53,011 bases of DNA from assembly GCA_964609995.1 (NCBI GenBank), contig CAZSTI010000003.1:1-53011 (forward strand). The letters are read 5' to 3'. The notes under the pieces were generated by a model that searched no databases, was not told where the DNA came from, and was given only the letters and a program-made list of their open reading frames with translations. The number at the start of each line of letters is the position of its first letter. Position 1 is the stretch's first letter. This DNA comes from JAAYGD01 sp964609995. Its GTDB lineage: Bacteria > Bacillota_I > Bacilli_A > RF39 > UBA660. The position numbers were made by a program, and so were the translations under genes. Below are positions 9,261-16,883 of this stretch, piece by piece.

Positions 9261-10346
9261 CTATTCAAACTTAATATTTATTCCATCTTTTCTCATATCT
9301 TCTGGTGTTTTTACATCTATTCTATATTTAGTTAAACGAGCAGCAAGCCTTACATTTTGTCCTCTTTTACCAATTGCTAATGACAATTGTTCACCTTCTG
9401 CAATTGCAATAGCTTGATTTTCATCAGGATTTAATATTAATACATTTACTTCTTTTGCAGGAGATAATGCATTCTTAATAAATGTTACTGGATCTTTATC
9501 AAATAAAACTATATCTATTTTTTCTCCATTTAGTTCTTTTGTTATTCTATTAATTCTTGATCCCTTTTCTCCAATACATGCTCCAATAGCATCCACTTTT
9601 GAATTGTTTGATGAGACAGATATTTTACTTCTACTTCCAGCTTCTCTTGCAACTCCATGTAATTCAATTATGCCTTCTTTTAATTCCGGTATTTCTAACT
9701 CTAATAATCTTTTAACAAAACCATAATGTATCCTAGATAACAAAATTAGAGGGCCCTTACCTGAATCGTCAATTTTTGTGACATATACTTTTAAACTGGA
9801 ACCCATATTAATGTTTTCTCCAGGGATAGTTTCTGTCTTTGGAAGTATTCCATGAGCTCTACCTAAATCTAAATAATAATTAGCACCATCTTCTCTTGAT
9901 ACTTGACCAATTAATAATTCATCTTGTTTTCCGTTAAATTCTTCCATTATGCTTGTTCTTTCGGCTTCTCTTATTTTTTGTATTACTACTTGTTTCGCAG
10001 TAGAAGTAGCTACTCTTCCAAAGTCTTTAGGTGTTACTTCTTCTTGAAAAGTATCGCCAATTTTAGCATCTATATTTTTTTCTCTAGCTTCTTTAAAAGT
10101 AATATAAGAATCCTTTAATTCATCTTCTTCATTATCTGGTATTGATTTAACAACATTAAACACTCTATATACCTTAATGTCTCCCGTTTCTCTATTTAAA
10201 TCAACTTTTACATTTGTTTTTGAATCAAAATTTTTCTTGTATGCTGAAGCAAGAGCCAACTCCATTGCTTCAAAAATTATTTCTCTTGAAATTCCTTTTT
10301 CTTTAGATACAATATCAACTGCATTTATAAATTCTTTTCCGTCCAT
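9261..10346 (-). CDS. nusA: Transcription termination/antitermination factor NusA
   Basis: RNA polymerase-associated factor that affects pausing, termination and antitermination. 361 residues, the short Firmicute form: N-terminal polymerase-binding domain (about 1-125), S1 domain (about 135-200), then KH1 and KH2 (IGACIGEKGSRINRI and LAIGKRGQNVRLAARL). The E. coli acidic C-terminal repeats are absent, as in Firmicutes. I chose ATG 10346 (MDGKEFINAV), preceded by AAAGGAGAGAGG; an upstream in-frame ATG at 10370 lies in rimP and gives a non-family extension. Two nucleotides separate it from the rimP stop. Confidence 0.97.
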   Translation of the reverse strand: MDGKEFINAVDIVSKEKGISREIIFEAMELALASAYKKNFDSKTNVKVDLNRETGDIKVYRVFNVVKSIPDNEEDELKDSYITFKEAREKNIDAKIGDTFQEEVTPKDFGRVATSTAKQVVIQKIREAERTSIMEEFNGKQDELLIGQVSREDGANYYLDLGRAHGILPKTETIPGENINMGSSLKVYVTKIDDSGKGPLILLSRIHYGFVKRLLELEIPELKEGIIELHGVAREAGSRSKISVSSNNSKVDAIGACIGEKGSRINRITKELNGEKIDIVLFDKDPVTFIKNALSPAKEVNVLILNPDENQAIAIAEGEQLSLAIGKRGQNVRLAARLTKYRIDVKTPEDMRKDGINIKFE

Positions 10347-10348
10347 TA

Positions 10349-10591
10349 TTATCCTCTCTCCTTTGAACAAACATCTAATATATATGATTCCTTAATTAGA
10401 TCTTCTTTATCTAATATTGGATTAATTAATTTGGTTGCTTCAACACAATCCTTAGAAGTTACATATCCTTCTTTATCTATAATTATTCTTAAATAATTCG
10501 TATTATCTTCTTTAATATATTCAATGCTATCTAAAACAATATTATTTTTTTCTAATTCTTCTTTTATTATATTTTTTATTTTGTTATTCAT
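10349..10591 (-). CDS. rimP: Ribosome maturation factor RimP, N-terminal domain only
   Basis: RimP assists 30S maturation. Only 80 residues are present, against about 150 in the family. The sequence matches the N-terminal alpha/beta domain (LRIIIDKEGYVTSKDC, then LIKESYILDVCS), which normally runs into SSPG and a C-terminal SH3-like domain. Here it stops at CSKERG, 2 nt before nusA, whose ribosome binding site overlaps the last codons. No frameshifted C-terminal half is visible, since nusA follows at once. AGGAGG lies 3 nt before the ATG. Either a real minimal RimP or a decayed one. Confidence 0.82.
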   Translation of the reverse strand: MNNKIKNIIKEELEKNNIVLDSIEYIKEDNTNYLRIIIDKEGYVTSKDCVEATKLINPILDKEDLIKESYILDVCSKERG

Positions 10592-10608
10592 ATTCCTCCT
10601 AATCGATA

Positions 10609-10634
10609 TAAAAAGTGGGTCTTATGATCCACTT
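10609..10634 (-). terminator. Leader hairpin with T-tract upstream of rimP-nusA (possible attenuator)
   Basis: On the minus strand, arms AAGTGGATC and GACCCACTT (one mismatch) with a 4-nt loop are followed by TTTTTA. The hairpin lies between the operon promoter and the rimP ribosome binding site, so it would act on the operon itself and not on a preceding gene. The neighbouring gene is divergent. Confidence 0.6.
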
Positions 10635-10650
10635 CCCTGTTGACATTGAC

Positions 10651-10659
10651 ATTATAACA
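10651..10659 (-). promoter_or_regulatory. Extended -10 promoter of the rimP-nusA-rnpM-infB-rbfA operon
   Basis: Reads TGTTATAAT on the minus strand, about 60 nt upstream of the rimP ATG, leaving a leader that contains the hairpin at 10609-10634. A -35 element is not obvious. Confidence 0.6.
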
Positions 10660-10702
10660 CATAAAAAATAAAATTAATAGATTATTATTTGTCTTTTTTT
10701 GC

Positions 10703-10708
10703 TATAAT
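10703..10708 (+). promoter_or_regulatory. -10 element of the CPBP protease/phosphoesterase operon
   Basis: TATAAT 15 nt upstream of the ATG at 10724, with GGAGG at 10715-10719 between them. No convincing -35. It is divergent from the nusA operon promoter about 45 bp away. Confidence 0.5.
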
Positions 10709-10723
10709 TATTATGGAGGAAAC

Positions 10724-11392
10724 ATGAATAGACCATATAAACATTTTTTATTTTTTATTTTTAGCATTTTTTATCCTTATATAATGTATCTTATATTGCA
10801 TTTGTTTATAGATAAAATATCAATACCAAGTAATGTTTTTTTATTATTTGTTGATATTTTGTTCATATTAATAATATATTTCGTGTATAAAAAAGACATT
10901 GTTTTAGAATGGAATATATTTAAAAAAGATTGGAAAAACATCATATTAAACAACGCAAAATATTGGGTTTATGGATTAATAGCAATGAGTATATTAAATT
11001 TACTTATTACTTTTTTTACCACAAATGATATTCCCGAAAACGAAAAACTAGTTAGAGAATTATTAGAAAAAATGCCGTTATATATGTTTTTTTCAACAGT
11101 TATAGTTGCTCCCATTACCGAAGAAATTATATATAGAAAGACAGTAAAAGGATTCTTAATAGATAAACATGTATATATAGTAATGAGTGGATTTATATTT
11201 GGATTAGCTCATGTTGTTAATTCATTTAAAGATATTACTGATTTCTTATTTATATTACCTTATGGAGCCTTAGGACTTGTATTTGCATATATATATGATA
11301 AAACCAAAACGATATTTGCGCCAATTGCGTTTCACTTAATTCATAATTTAATAATGGTAACATTAAGTATGTTACTGCCTTTAATTGGTTGA
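10724..11392 (+). CDS. CPBP family intramembrane metalloprotease
   Basis: 222-residue multi-pass membrane protein of the CAAX-protease/bacteriocin-processing (CPBP, Abi) family. The three family motifs are present: EE-x3-R (Glu133, Glu134, Arg138), F-x3-H (FGLAH, His163) and H-x3-N/D near the C-terminus (His204, Asn208). Roughly six hydrophobic segments surround them. Members process membrane-embedded or lipid-modified substrates, and some give bacteriocin self-immunity; the substrate here is unknown. GGAGG precedes the ATG. It stops at TGA, and the phosphoesterase gene begins 4 nt later, so the two probably form an operon. Confidence 0.9.
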   Translation: MNRPYKHFLFFIFSIFYPYIMYLILHLFIDKISIPSNVFLLFVDILFILIIYFVYKKDIVLEWNIFKKDWKNIILNNAKYWVYGLIAMSILNLLITFFTTNDIPENEKLVRELLEKMPLYMFFSTVIVAPITEEIIYRKTVKGFLIDKHVYIVMSGFIFGLAHVVNSFKDITDFLFILPYGALGLVFAYIYDKTKTIFAPIAFHLIHNLIMVTLSMLLPLIG

Positions 11393-11396
11393 TAAT

Positions 11397-12227
11397 ATGA
11401 AAGAAAATAATAAGAATATTAAATATAAAATAATTGGCTTTGTATTAATATTTATTACCTTAATTATTACTTATGCTTTTGTATTTGGAATAAAAGGACT
11501 AATAATAAAAGAATACAAAGTAATTGATAAAAATTTGCCTAAATCTTTTTATGGATTAAAAATTGTTCATTTTTCAGATTTGCACTATGGAAGAATAGTA
11601 AAAGAAAACAATTTAATAAATATTATAGAAGAAATAAATAAACTAAAAGGAGATATTATTGTATTTACTGGAGATTTAATAGATAGAGACACTAAAGTAA
11701 ATTCTAATATAAAAAATATTTTAATAGATAATTTATCTAAAATAGAATCTAAATACGGAAATTATTTTGTTGGTGGAAATCACGATTTAGTTAATAAAGA
11801 ATTTTATGAGATAATGGAAACTAGTGATTTTATAAATTTAGAAAATAGTAATGATATAGTATATAAAGATATTGATTCAATTTGTTTAACTGGAATTGCT
11901 TCAAGCATAGAAAAAAACATTAATTTGAAATTTGATAAAGAAAATCCCAAATATAAAATATTATTGATGCATGAACCGGATAATATGAAATATATAAATA
12001 AACAAAATTTAAACTTAGTTCTTGCGGGTCATTCTCATAATGGTCAAGTAAGATTACCAATAATAGGAAAATTAATTACTCCTAAGGGTGCTAAAATATA
12101 TTATGATGAATATTACAAAGTAAATAATACTAATTTCTATATTTCATCTGGATTGGGTACTTCAGTATTAAATATTAGATTATTTAATAAACCATCCATA
12201 AATTTATATAGATTAGTTAATAAATAA
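11397..12227 (+). CDS. Membrane-anchored calcineurin-like metallophosphoesterase
   Basis: 277 residues: one membrane segment (about 11-33), then a calcineurin-type phosphoesterase domain. Metal-ligand motifs are in order: SDLHYG (Asp61, His63), GDLID (Asp93), GNHD (127-130), LMHEP and AGHSHNGQ. It resembles the YkuE-like group of envelope-associated phosphoesterases, which act on phosphorylated lipids or envelope components; the true substrate is unknown. I chose ATG 11397, 4 nt after the previous stop, expecting coupling. A TTG at 11385, overlapping the previous gene, is the alternative. Neither start has a good ribosome binding site. Confidence 0.88.
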   Translation: MKENNKNIKYKIIGFVLIFITLIITYAFVFGIKGLIIKEYKVIDKNLPKSFYGLKIVHFSDLHYGRIVKENNLINIIEEINKLKGDIIVFTGDLIDRDTKVNSNIKNILIDNLSKIESKYGNYFVGGNHDLVNKEFYEIMETSDFINLENSNDIVYKDIDSICLTGIASSIEKNINLKFDKENPKYKILLMHEPDNMKYINKQNLNLVLAGHSHNGQVRLPIIGKLITPKGAKIYYDEYYKVNNTNFYISSGLGTSVLNIRLFNKPSINLYRLVNK

Positions 12228-12237
12228 AATAAAATTA

Positions 12238-12246
12238 TGTTATAAT
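12238..12246 (+). promoter_or_regulatory. Extended -10 promoter of the 12270-13346 gene
   Basis: TGTTATAAT, 24 nt upstream of the ATG at 12270, with GAGGTG between them. Only a weak -35-like TTAATA stands upstream. Confidence 0.55.
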
Positions 12247-12269
12247 TTAAATGAGGTGTAATAAAAAAT

Positions 12270-13346
12270 ATGAAAAAAATAATAAGATGGATAATAATAG
12301 TTACTGTACTAATAGTTGTAATATTATTGATTATTAGACTTGTTCAAGATTCTAAAATGGGAACAAACGCAAGTGAAAATCAATTAATTGCTGCTGCTAA
12401 AAAATACTACAAAGAAAAACCATATTTATTACCTAGTTCAAACTATGGGATGGATAGAGTAACTTCAGATGTATTAATAGAAAGAGAATACTTAAAACAA
12501 ACTACTGATCAATATGGAGCACCAAAGAGCTGTTCTTCATATATTACTGTAACAAATGTTAATAATGAGTTTTTTTATAATCCTTATGTTGATTGTGGAA
12601 TTAAAAATGATACTTTATTACTTTATGATCATTTAGTTTCTTTAGCAAAAGAAGAATCAAAAACTGGTACTAATGGATTGTTTGTATTAGGAAATAAATA
12701 TGTATTTAGAGGAGATAAACCAAATAACTATATAGAATTTGCAGGTAAAAATTGGAGAATTATTCAAATAGAAGAAGATAAAAGTATAAAACTTATGTAT
12801 AATGGGAAGCAAGCAGAAAGTAAAACTTGGGATGATAGGTTCAATGTAGAAGAAAATAATATAGTAGGTATCAACAAATACGAAATAAGTAGAATAAAAG
12901 ACTATGTTACCAATTTTTATAATAAATCAGAAAATTTTTCTAACAAGAGTAAAGCTAAATTATCATTTATAAATTTATGTATTGGAGAAAGAGATCTTGA
13001 AGATAAAACTATTGATGGAAGCACAGAATGTCAAAAAATATTTGATAATCAATTTATAGGTTTACCTAGTGTAAACGAATATTTAAATGCTTCAAATGAC
13101 CCTAATTGCCCTTCAAATATAATGTCATGTAAGAATTACAATTTTATGGCTGCTTATGATAGTTATTGGTCAATTACACCTGTAAAAGGTACAACTCACA
13201 AAGTATATAGAATATTTCCAAAAGAAGGTCTAATATCTAGAGATGCTATTGGGAAGCATTATGCTCACTTTGTAATATCTTTAAAGTCTGATGTTTCAAT
13301 ATTAAGTGGAGATGGAAGCAAAGCCAATCCATATGTTTTAAAATAA
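12270..13346 (+). CDS. Membrane-anchored surface protein with a WRII-type domain (DUF6273-like)
   Basis: 358 residues. A basic start and one membrane segment (about 5-23) are followed by an extracytoplasmic chain with several cysteines (CSSY, DCG, LCIG, CPSN, CKNY), which could form disulfides. The middle has the pattern FRGDKPNNYIEFAGKNWRII, which I associate with an uncharacterised domain common in surface proteins of gut Firmicutes (DUF6273-like, from memory). The 30-100 region has the look of a pseudopilin-like helix plus loop, but I would not call it a pilin. It is a single-gene unit with its own promoter and terminator. Function unknown. Confidence 0.75.
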   Translation: MKKIIRWIIIVTVLIVVILLIIRLVQDSKMGTNASENQLIAAAKKYYKEKPYLLPSSNYGMDRVTSDVLIEREYLKQTTDQYGAPKSCSSYITVTNVNNEFFYNPYVDCGIKNDTLLLYDHLVSLAKEESKTGTNGLFVLGNKYVFRGDKPNNYIEFAGKNWRIIQIEEDKSIKLMYNGKQAESKTWDDRFNVEENNIVGINKYEISRIKDYVTNFYNKSENFSNKSKAKLSFINLCIGERDLEDKTIDGSTECQKIFDNQFIGLPSVNEYLNASNDPNCPSNIMSCKNYNFMAAYDSYWSITPVKGTTHKVYRIFPKEGLISRDAIGKHYAHFVISLKSDVSILSGDGSKANPYVLK

Positions 13347-13366
13347 AATCACGAAAGTGATTTTTC
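13345..13366 (+). terminator. Intrinsic terminator after the 12270-13346 gene
   Basis: AAAATCAC-GAAA-GTGATTTT followed by T residues. The loop is a GNRA tetraloop and the gene's stop codon region forms the left edge. Confidence 0.85.
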
Positions 13367-13394
13367 TTTATTTTTATTATTTGGAGGTACATTG

Positions 13395-14408
13395 ATGGAT
13401 GATAGTACTTTTATAACTTTATTACAAGCAAGAAAACATATAGCAAACGGAAATACCGAGGAGTTATATAATATATTATCATCTGTTTCTTCTGACATCT
13501 TATATGGAACTGTATTTGATAAACATTCAAATAAAACAGACTCATTAAAAACAATTCTAAATAATTTAAAAGAGAAAAAAGGAGTTACTAGTATAAGTGA
13601 AAAAGATTTAAAATGTTTTTTAATAAAAAGTGTTAAAGAAATAAATGAAGAAGACTTAAATAATATTTTTGTTTCCATAGAAAATAATATTAATCTATAT
13701 AATAAAAAATTTGAAAATAAAATATTTAAAATTAACTCAAGCAATAATAAAGATTATCTAATATCTTTAAATCATTGTTCTTTAGCTCATCTTCTCGGAA
13801 TGAATATTTTCGAATGGCAAAGAATTTATAAGGATATTATTTTAAACTATATTCCAGATTTTAAAGAACTCCTTTCCAACGATTACAGTGAAATGTGCTT
13901 TAATGAGGATGAATTACTAGTAGATTCACTATATATTTTTTTAGAAAATAAAGATACCATTATTAATGAGTTGTTATCAAATAACAATGACTTAAATAAA
14001 GCTTTAAACATGCAAAAAATAAAAGTTAAAAATTATTTGTTTGATAAATCGGATTTCACTTCCTCACCAAGCAGAATAATAAGATACAAAAAACAAAATA
14101 GCTGTATTTATGGAAATTATTTTTTAGTAAGAGACTTTGTTAATAATGATGAAGACCAAATGTTATATTATTCTTTTAAAAACAATAAATATCATAATTA
14201 TAAAATTGCTGAGTCATTACTATTAAACTATATTACAATAAAAGAACTTAATAAACTTAATTTCTATTATACTACTTCAATTGATGTGTATGAAAAACAA
14301 AATTTTGATATTAATACTCCTAGTAATGTAATTAACTTTGAAAAACATGAAATTGATTTTTTAAAATCTAAAACATATACGATACAAAATAAAAATAAAC
14401 ACATTTAA
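13395..14408 (+). CDS. Protein of unknown function, possible PBECR-type nuclease-fold domain
   Basis: 338 residues, no membrane segment or signal peptide. I do not recognise it with confidence. The centre has ISLNHCSLAHLLGM, which resembles the F-x-H-L-x-G motif of phage-type PBECR (Barnase/EndoU/ColicinE5-RelE-like) domains, followed by a helical Asn/Lys-rich region and a strand-rich end (SRIIRYKKQNSCIYGNYFLV). If the match holds, it may be an RNA-acting toxin-like or phage-derived enzyme; this is a guess. GGAGG stands 7 nt before the ATG at 13395. It is alone between two terminators; the first lies just upstream, so its promoter must be in a 30-nt gap or it is read through. Confidence 0.6.
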   Translation: MDDSTFITLLQARKHIANGNTEELYNILSSVSSDILYGTVFDKHSNKTDSLKTILNNLKEKKGVTSISEKDLKCFLIKSVKEINEEDLNNIFVSIENNINLYNKKFENKIFKINSSNNKDYLISLNHCSLAHLLGMNIFEWQRIYKDIILNYIPDFKELLSNDYSEMCFNEDELLVDSLYIFLENKDTIINELLSNNNDLNKALNMQKIKVKNYLFDKSDFTSSPSRIIRYKKQNSCIYGNYFLVRDFVNNDEDQMLYYSFKNNKYHNYKIAESLLLNYITIKELNKLNFYYTTSIDVYEKQNFDINTPSNVINFEKHEIDFLKSKTYTIQNKNKHI

Positions 14409-14421
14409 TAATGTGTTTATT
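14394..14421. terminator. Shared bidirectional terminator between convergent genes
   Basis: AATAAACACAT / ATGTGTTTATT around a 6-nt loop. The stop codons of both convergent genes (14406-14408 plus, 14417-14419 minus) lie in the hairpin. Confidence 0.85.
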
Positions 14422-14752
14422 TTATAGCATCATTCTTTTTTAAATTTTCTATATGTTTTTTTAGTTTTTCCGCATTAGCATCAAATACTATCTTTAGTTG
14501 ATTATCAATTTCAACGATTCCTTTTGCTCCTAGCTTTTGTATAGATTCTTTATTAGCTAAAGAAACATTTTTTAAGGTAACCTTAAATCTAGAATGCTTA
14601 ACTTCCATTTTAATTATATTGTCTTTTCCACCCAATAATTCAACTAATTTATTTGCCTCTACCTTAAAGTCTTTTTTGCTTCCCTTAATTGCAATTATTG
14701 CAATGAAAATAAGAATAATTACTATAATTGTATATTGAATATATATATCCAT
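14417..14752 (-). CDS. Membrane-anchored PTS EIIB-like domain protein lacking the phospho-cysteine
   Basis: 111 residues: a membrane segment (about 5-23), then a domain matching glucose-family PTS EIIB (LLGGKDNI at 39-46, SRFKVTL at 54-60, LGAKGIVEI at 74-82). In active EIIB the phosphorylated Cys stands four residues before the Arg of CxTRLR; here that position is Lys52, so phosphotransfer by the usual route is impossible. No EIIC or EIIA is nearby. It may be a sensor or scaffold that kept the fold (inference). AAAGGTG precedes the ATG. A -10 element TATAAT on the minus strand lies at 14769-14774. Confidence 0.8.
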   Translation of the reverse strand: MDIYIQYTIIVIILIFIAIIAIKGSKKDFKVEANKLVELLGGKDNIIKMEVKHSRFKVTLKNVSLANKESIQKLGAKGIVEIDNQLKIVFDANAEKLKKHIENLKKNDAIK

Positions 14753-14812
14753 ATTATCACCTTTGATAATTATACTATATTTTTATTTAAAAGTATATTT
14801 TAAATGATTTTA

Positions 14813-15670
14813 TTAATTTCTATTGAAATCTTTTAAATATAATTTATTGTCTATTAACTCAAAAATATAAGTATATGTATCTAACTCACTTAATACTTCG
14901 GTGGCTTTTGTTTCTATTAATATATTTTTATTATAGTCTCTACTAATTTTAGTTAAAGGCTTAATCAAAGACTTTTCATCTTCAAAATTTTTATATATAC
15001 TTATTTCTTCTTCATCACTTGTACCAAAATATTCCCACAAATATTTATATGATATTACATAAAGCCCGTTATCTTTGTTCTTTTTTATTATTTGTTTGTC
15101 AGCAGGAGATACAAATGAACCTCCATGGCCTAATTCAGTATATTCATATGTGTCACTCTCAGGATGATATGTCCATTCATAATGATCAAATTTTTCATAT
15201 AACATGCACGGAATATTTGTATCAACAAATTCAAACTTACCTAAACTACTTTTATCAAATTCTTTCTTTAAATCTTCTGATTTTAAAGGAACAAAATTTT
15301 CGATATAATCTTTTAATCCCACATTCTTTTGAAATAAACTAATAGCTAAATAAGCTTTTATTTCAGAAGATAAATCATCAATACTATCTAATCCATAAAA
15401 TACATACAACTCATTTTCTATTATATCCTCAATCTCATTAAATATCTCTTCATCTGACTTTGATGTTTGATTATTGTTAGCATCTATGGCATCTTGTTTT
15501 GAATCTTCGTTTTTATTATCTATTTCCACATTTTTTTCTTTATCATTATTTTTATTGCTTGAAGAATTGTTTACAAAATAGTAACCCATTATAATAATAC
15601 CAATTATCGCAATTATTAATAGCAATATTATAAATGATTTTTTATTACTTTTTATATTTTCATTTTCCAT
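14813..15670 (-). CDS. Membrane-anchored extracytoplasmic protein, function unknown
   Basis: 285 residues. One hydrophobic segment (about 11-33) is followed by a low-complexity Asn/Lys/Asp/Glu linker (about 34-75) and a folded domain (about 76-285) rich in Tyr and acidic residues, with HYEWTYHPESDTYEYTELGH in the middle. There is no lipobox or sorting motif, so it should be tethered by its N-terminus with the domain outside. I recognise no family. An extended -10 (TGTTATAAT, 15692-15700) lies 22 nt upstream of the ATG. Confidence 0.7.
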   Translation of the reverse strand: MENENIKSNKKSFIILLLIIAIIGIIIMGYYFVNNSSSNKNNDKEKNVEIDNKNEDSKQDAIDANNNQTSKSDEEIFNEIEDIIENELYVFYGLDSIDDLSSEIKAYLAISLFQKNVGLKDYIENFVPLKSEDLKKEFDKSSLGKFEFVDTNIPCMLYEKFDHYEWTYHPESDTYEYTELGHGGSFVSPADKQIIKKNKDNGLYVISYKYLWEYFGTSDEEEISIYKNFEDEKSLIKPLTKISRDYNKNILIETKATEVLSELDTYTYIFELIDNKLYLKDFNRN

Positions 15671-15691
15671 AAATCACTCCTATATAATAAA

Positions 15692-15700
15692 ATTATAACA
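15692..15700 (-). promoter_or_regulatory. Extended -10 promoter of the 14813-15670 gene
   Basis: TGTTATAAT on the minus strand, immediately downstream of the T-tract of the ddl terminator. Confidence 0.6.
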
Positions 15701-15701
15701 C

Positions 15702-15730
15702 AAAAAAAGAAAATTAATATTTTAATTTTC
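15702..15730 (-). terminator. Terminator of the hydrolase-ddl operon
   Basis: GAAAATTAA / TTAATTTTC with a 4-nt loop and seven T residues after it on the minus strand. The ddl stop codon (15714-15716) lies in the 3' arm. The stem is nearly all A-T, so efficiency may be modest. Confidence 0.65.
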
Positions 15731-16883
15731 CTTTCTTTCCTTTAAGACCTGAATAATTTTTTAGAATATTAATTTCAAATGAATATGTTTTATTTGATTT
15801 ATTTTTATAATCTTTAATTGCAAGATTTATTATTTCATCTAATAATTTAGTATAATTTTTACTTTCTTTATTCCAAAGATAAAATGATAGAGATCCAGGA
15901 ATAGTATTAACTTCATTAATATATATTTTATTAGTTTTATTATCCATTAAAAAATCAATTCTAACAACACCACTAAAATTTAATGACCTAAAAGTTTTTT
16001 GAGATAATTCATATATTTCTTTCTCGGTTTTTTTACTAATTTCTGCGGGAATTATTCTGTTTGTAGATAGCATACCTTTTGTTTTCTTTTCACCAATATA
16101 TTTGTCTTTATAACTTAGTAATTCATCAGTTGACAATACTTCTTCTATTAAACTCGTTTCAACTTGTTCTTTGTTACCTATAACAGCACAGTTTAATTCA
16201 ACTAAATTACTAATCATTTTTTCAACTAATATCTTGTCATCATATCTAATTGCTTCATCAATTGCAGTTTTCAAGCTATCTTCATTTTTTGCTATCTTAA
16301 TTCCAATACTACTGCCTAATCTTGATGGCTTAATAATAACTGGATATCCGATTTCTTTTACTCTTTTTTTTATAGAATTAAAATCTTCTAAATACTCATT
16401 GTCGAAGAACCACATATATTCTGTAACTGGTAATCCTTCACTTTGAAGAATTTGTTTTTGAAACACTTTATCTTGACCAATTGTAGCAGCATATAAATTA
16501 CTTTCAGCATATGGTAATCCAATCATATTAAGAAATCCTTGAATTGAACCATCTTCTCCATTAGTACCATGCATAACAGGAAGTACAAGATCAATTTCAT
16601 TAACTATTTTTTTAAATCCTTTTTTTGATTGAAGAACAAATGATCCTTCCTTATTATATAAGACTACATTCTTAGCATATTTTTTTAAGTTATCAAAGTC
16701 TTTATATAAATCAATATCTTTAAGCAAATCTCCTGTATACCATTCTCTATCTTTTGATATATATATAGGTACTATTTCATACTTTTCTTCATCTAATGCT
16801 TTCATAGCTTGAATTGCAGAAATAACACTAATTTCATGTTCTACACTTTCTCCACCAAATATTACTCCTAATTTTATTTTCAT
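15714..16883 (-). CDS. ddl: D-alanine--D-alanine ligase
   Basis: ATP-grasp enzyme that makes D-Ala-D-Ala for the peptidoglycan stem peptide. 389 residues, slightly longer than usual because of a Lys-rich tail. Family motifs: GVIFGGESVEHEISVISA at the start, PVMHGTNGEDGSIQG, PVIIKPSRLGSSIGI, and the C-terminal metal site in FLMDNKTNKIYINEVNTIPG followed by S. It overlaps the upstream alpha/beta hydrolase by 4 nt (ATGA). Together with PBP1 and GpsB it shows that the cell makes a wall. D-Ala-D-Ala specificity, not D-Lac, is assumed from the overall match and is not proven. Confidence 0.96.
   Translation of the reverse strand: MKIKLGVIFGGESVEHEISVISAIQAMKALDEEKYEIVPIYISKDREWYTGDLLKDIDLYKDFDNLKKYAKNVVLYNKEGSFVLQSKKGFKKIVNEIDLVLPVMHGTNGEDGSIQGFLNMIGLPYAESNLYAATIGQDKVFQKQILQSEGLPVTEYMWFFDNEYLEDFNSIKKRVKEIGYPVIIKPSRLGSSIGIKIAKNEDSLKTAIDEAIRYDDKILVEKMISNLVELNCAVIGNKEQVETSLIEEVLSTDELLSYKDKYIGEKKTKGMLSTNRIIPAEISKKTEKEIYELSQKTFRSLNFSGVVRIDFLMDNKTNKIYINEVNTIPGSLSFYLWNKESKNYTKLLDEIINLAIKDYKNKSNKTYSFEINILKNYSGLKGKKGKLKY

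Noticed and set aside
70..11392. TGA read as tryptophan, as in mycoplasmas
   Set aside because: TGA ends truB and the CPBP gene at sensible points, and Trp is coded by TGG throughout.
13349..13744. 131-codon minus-strand frame over the terminator and the next gene
   Set aside because: Antisense to the 13395-14408 gene, which has GGAGG and good spacing; the frame also crosses a terminator hairpin.
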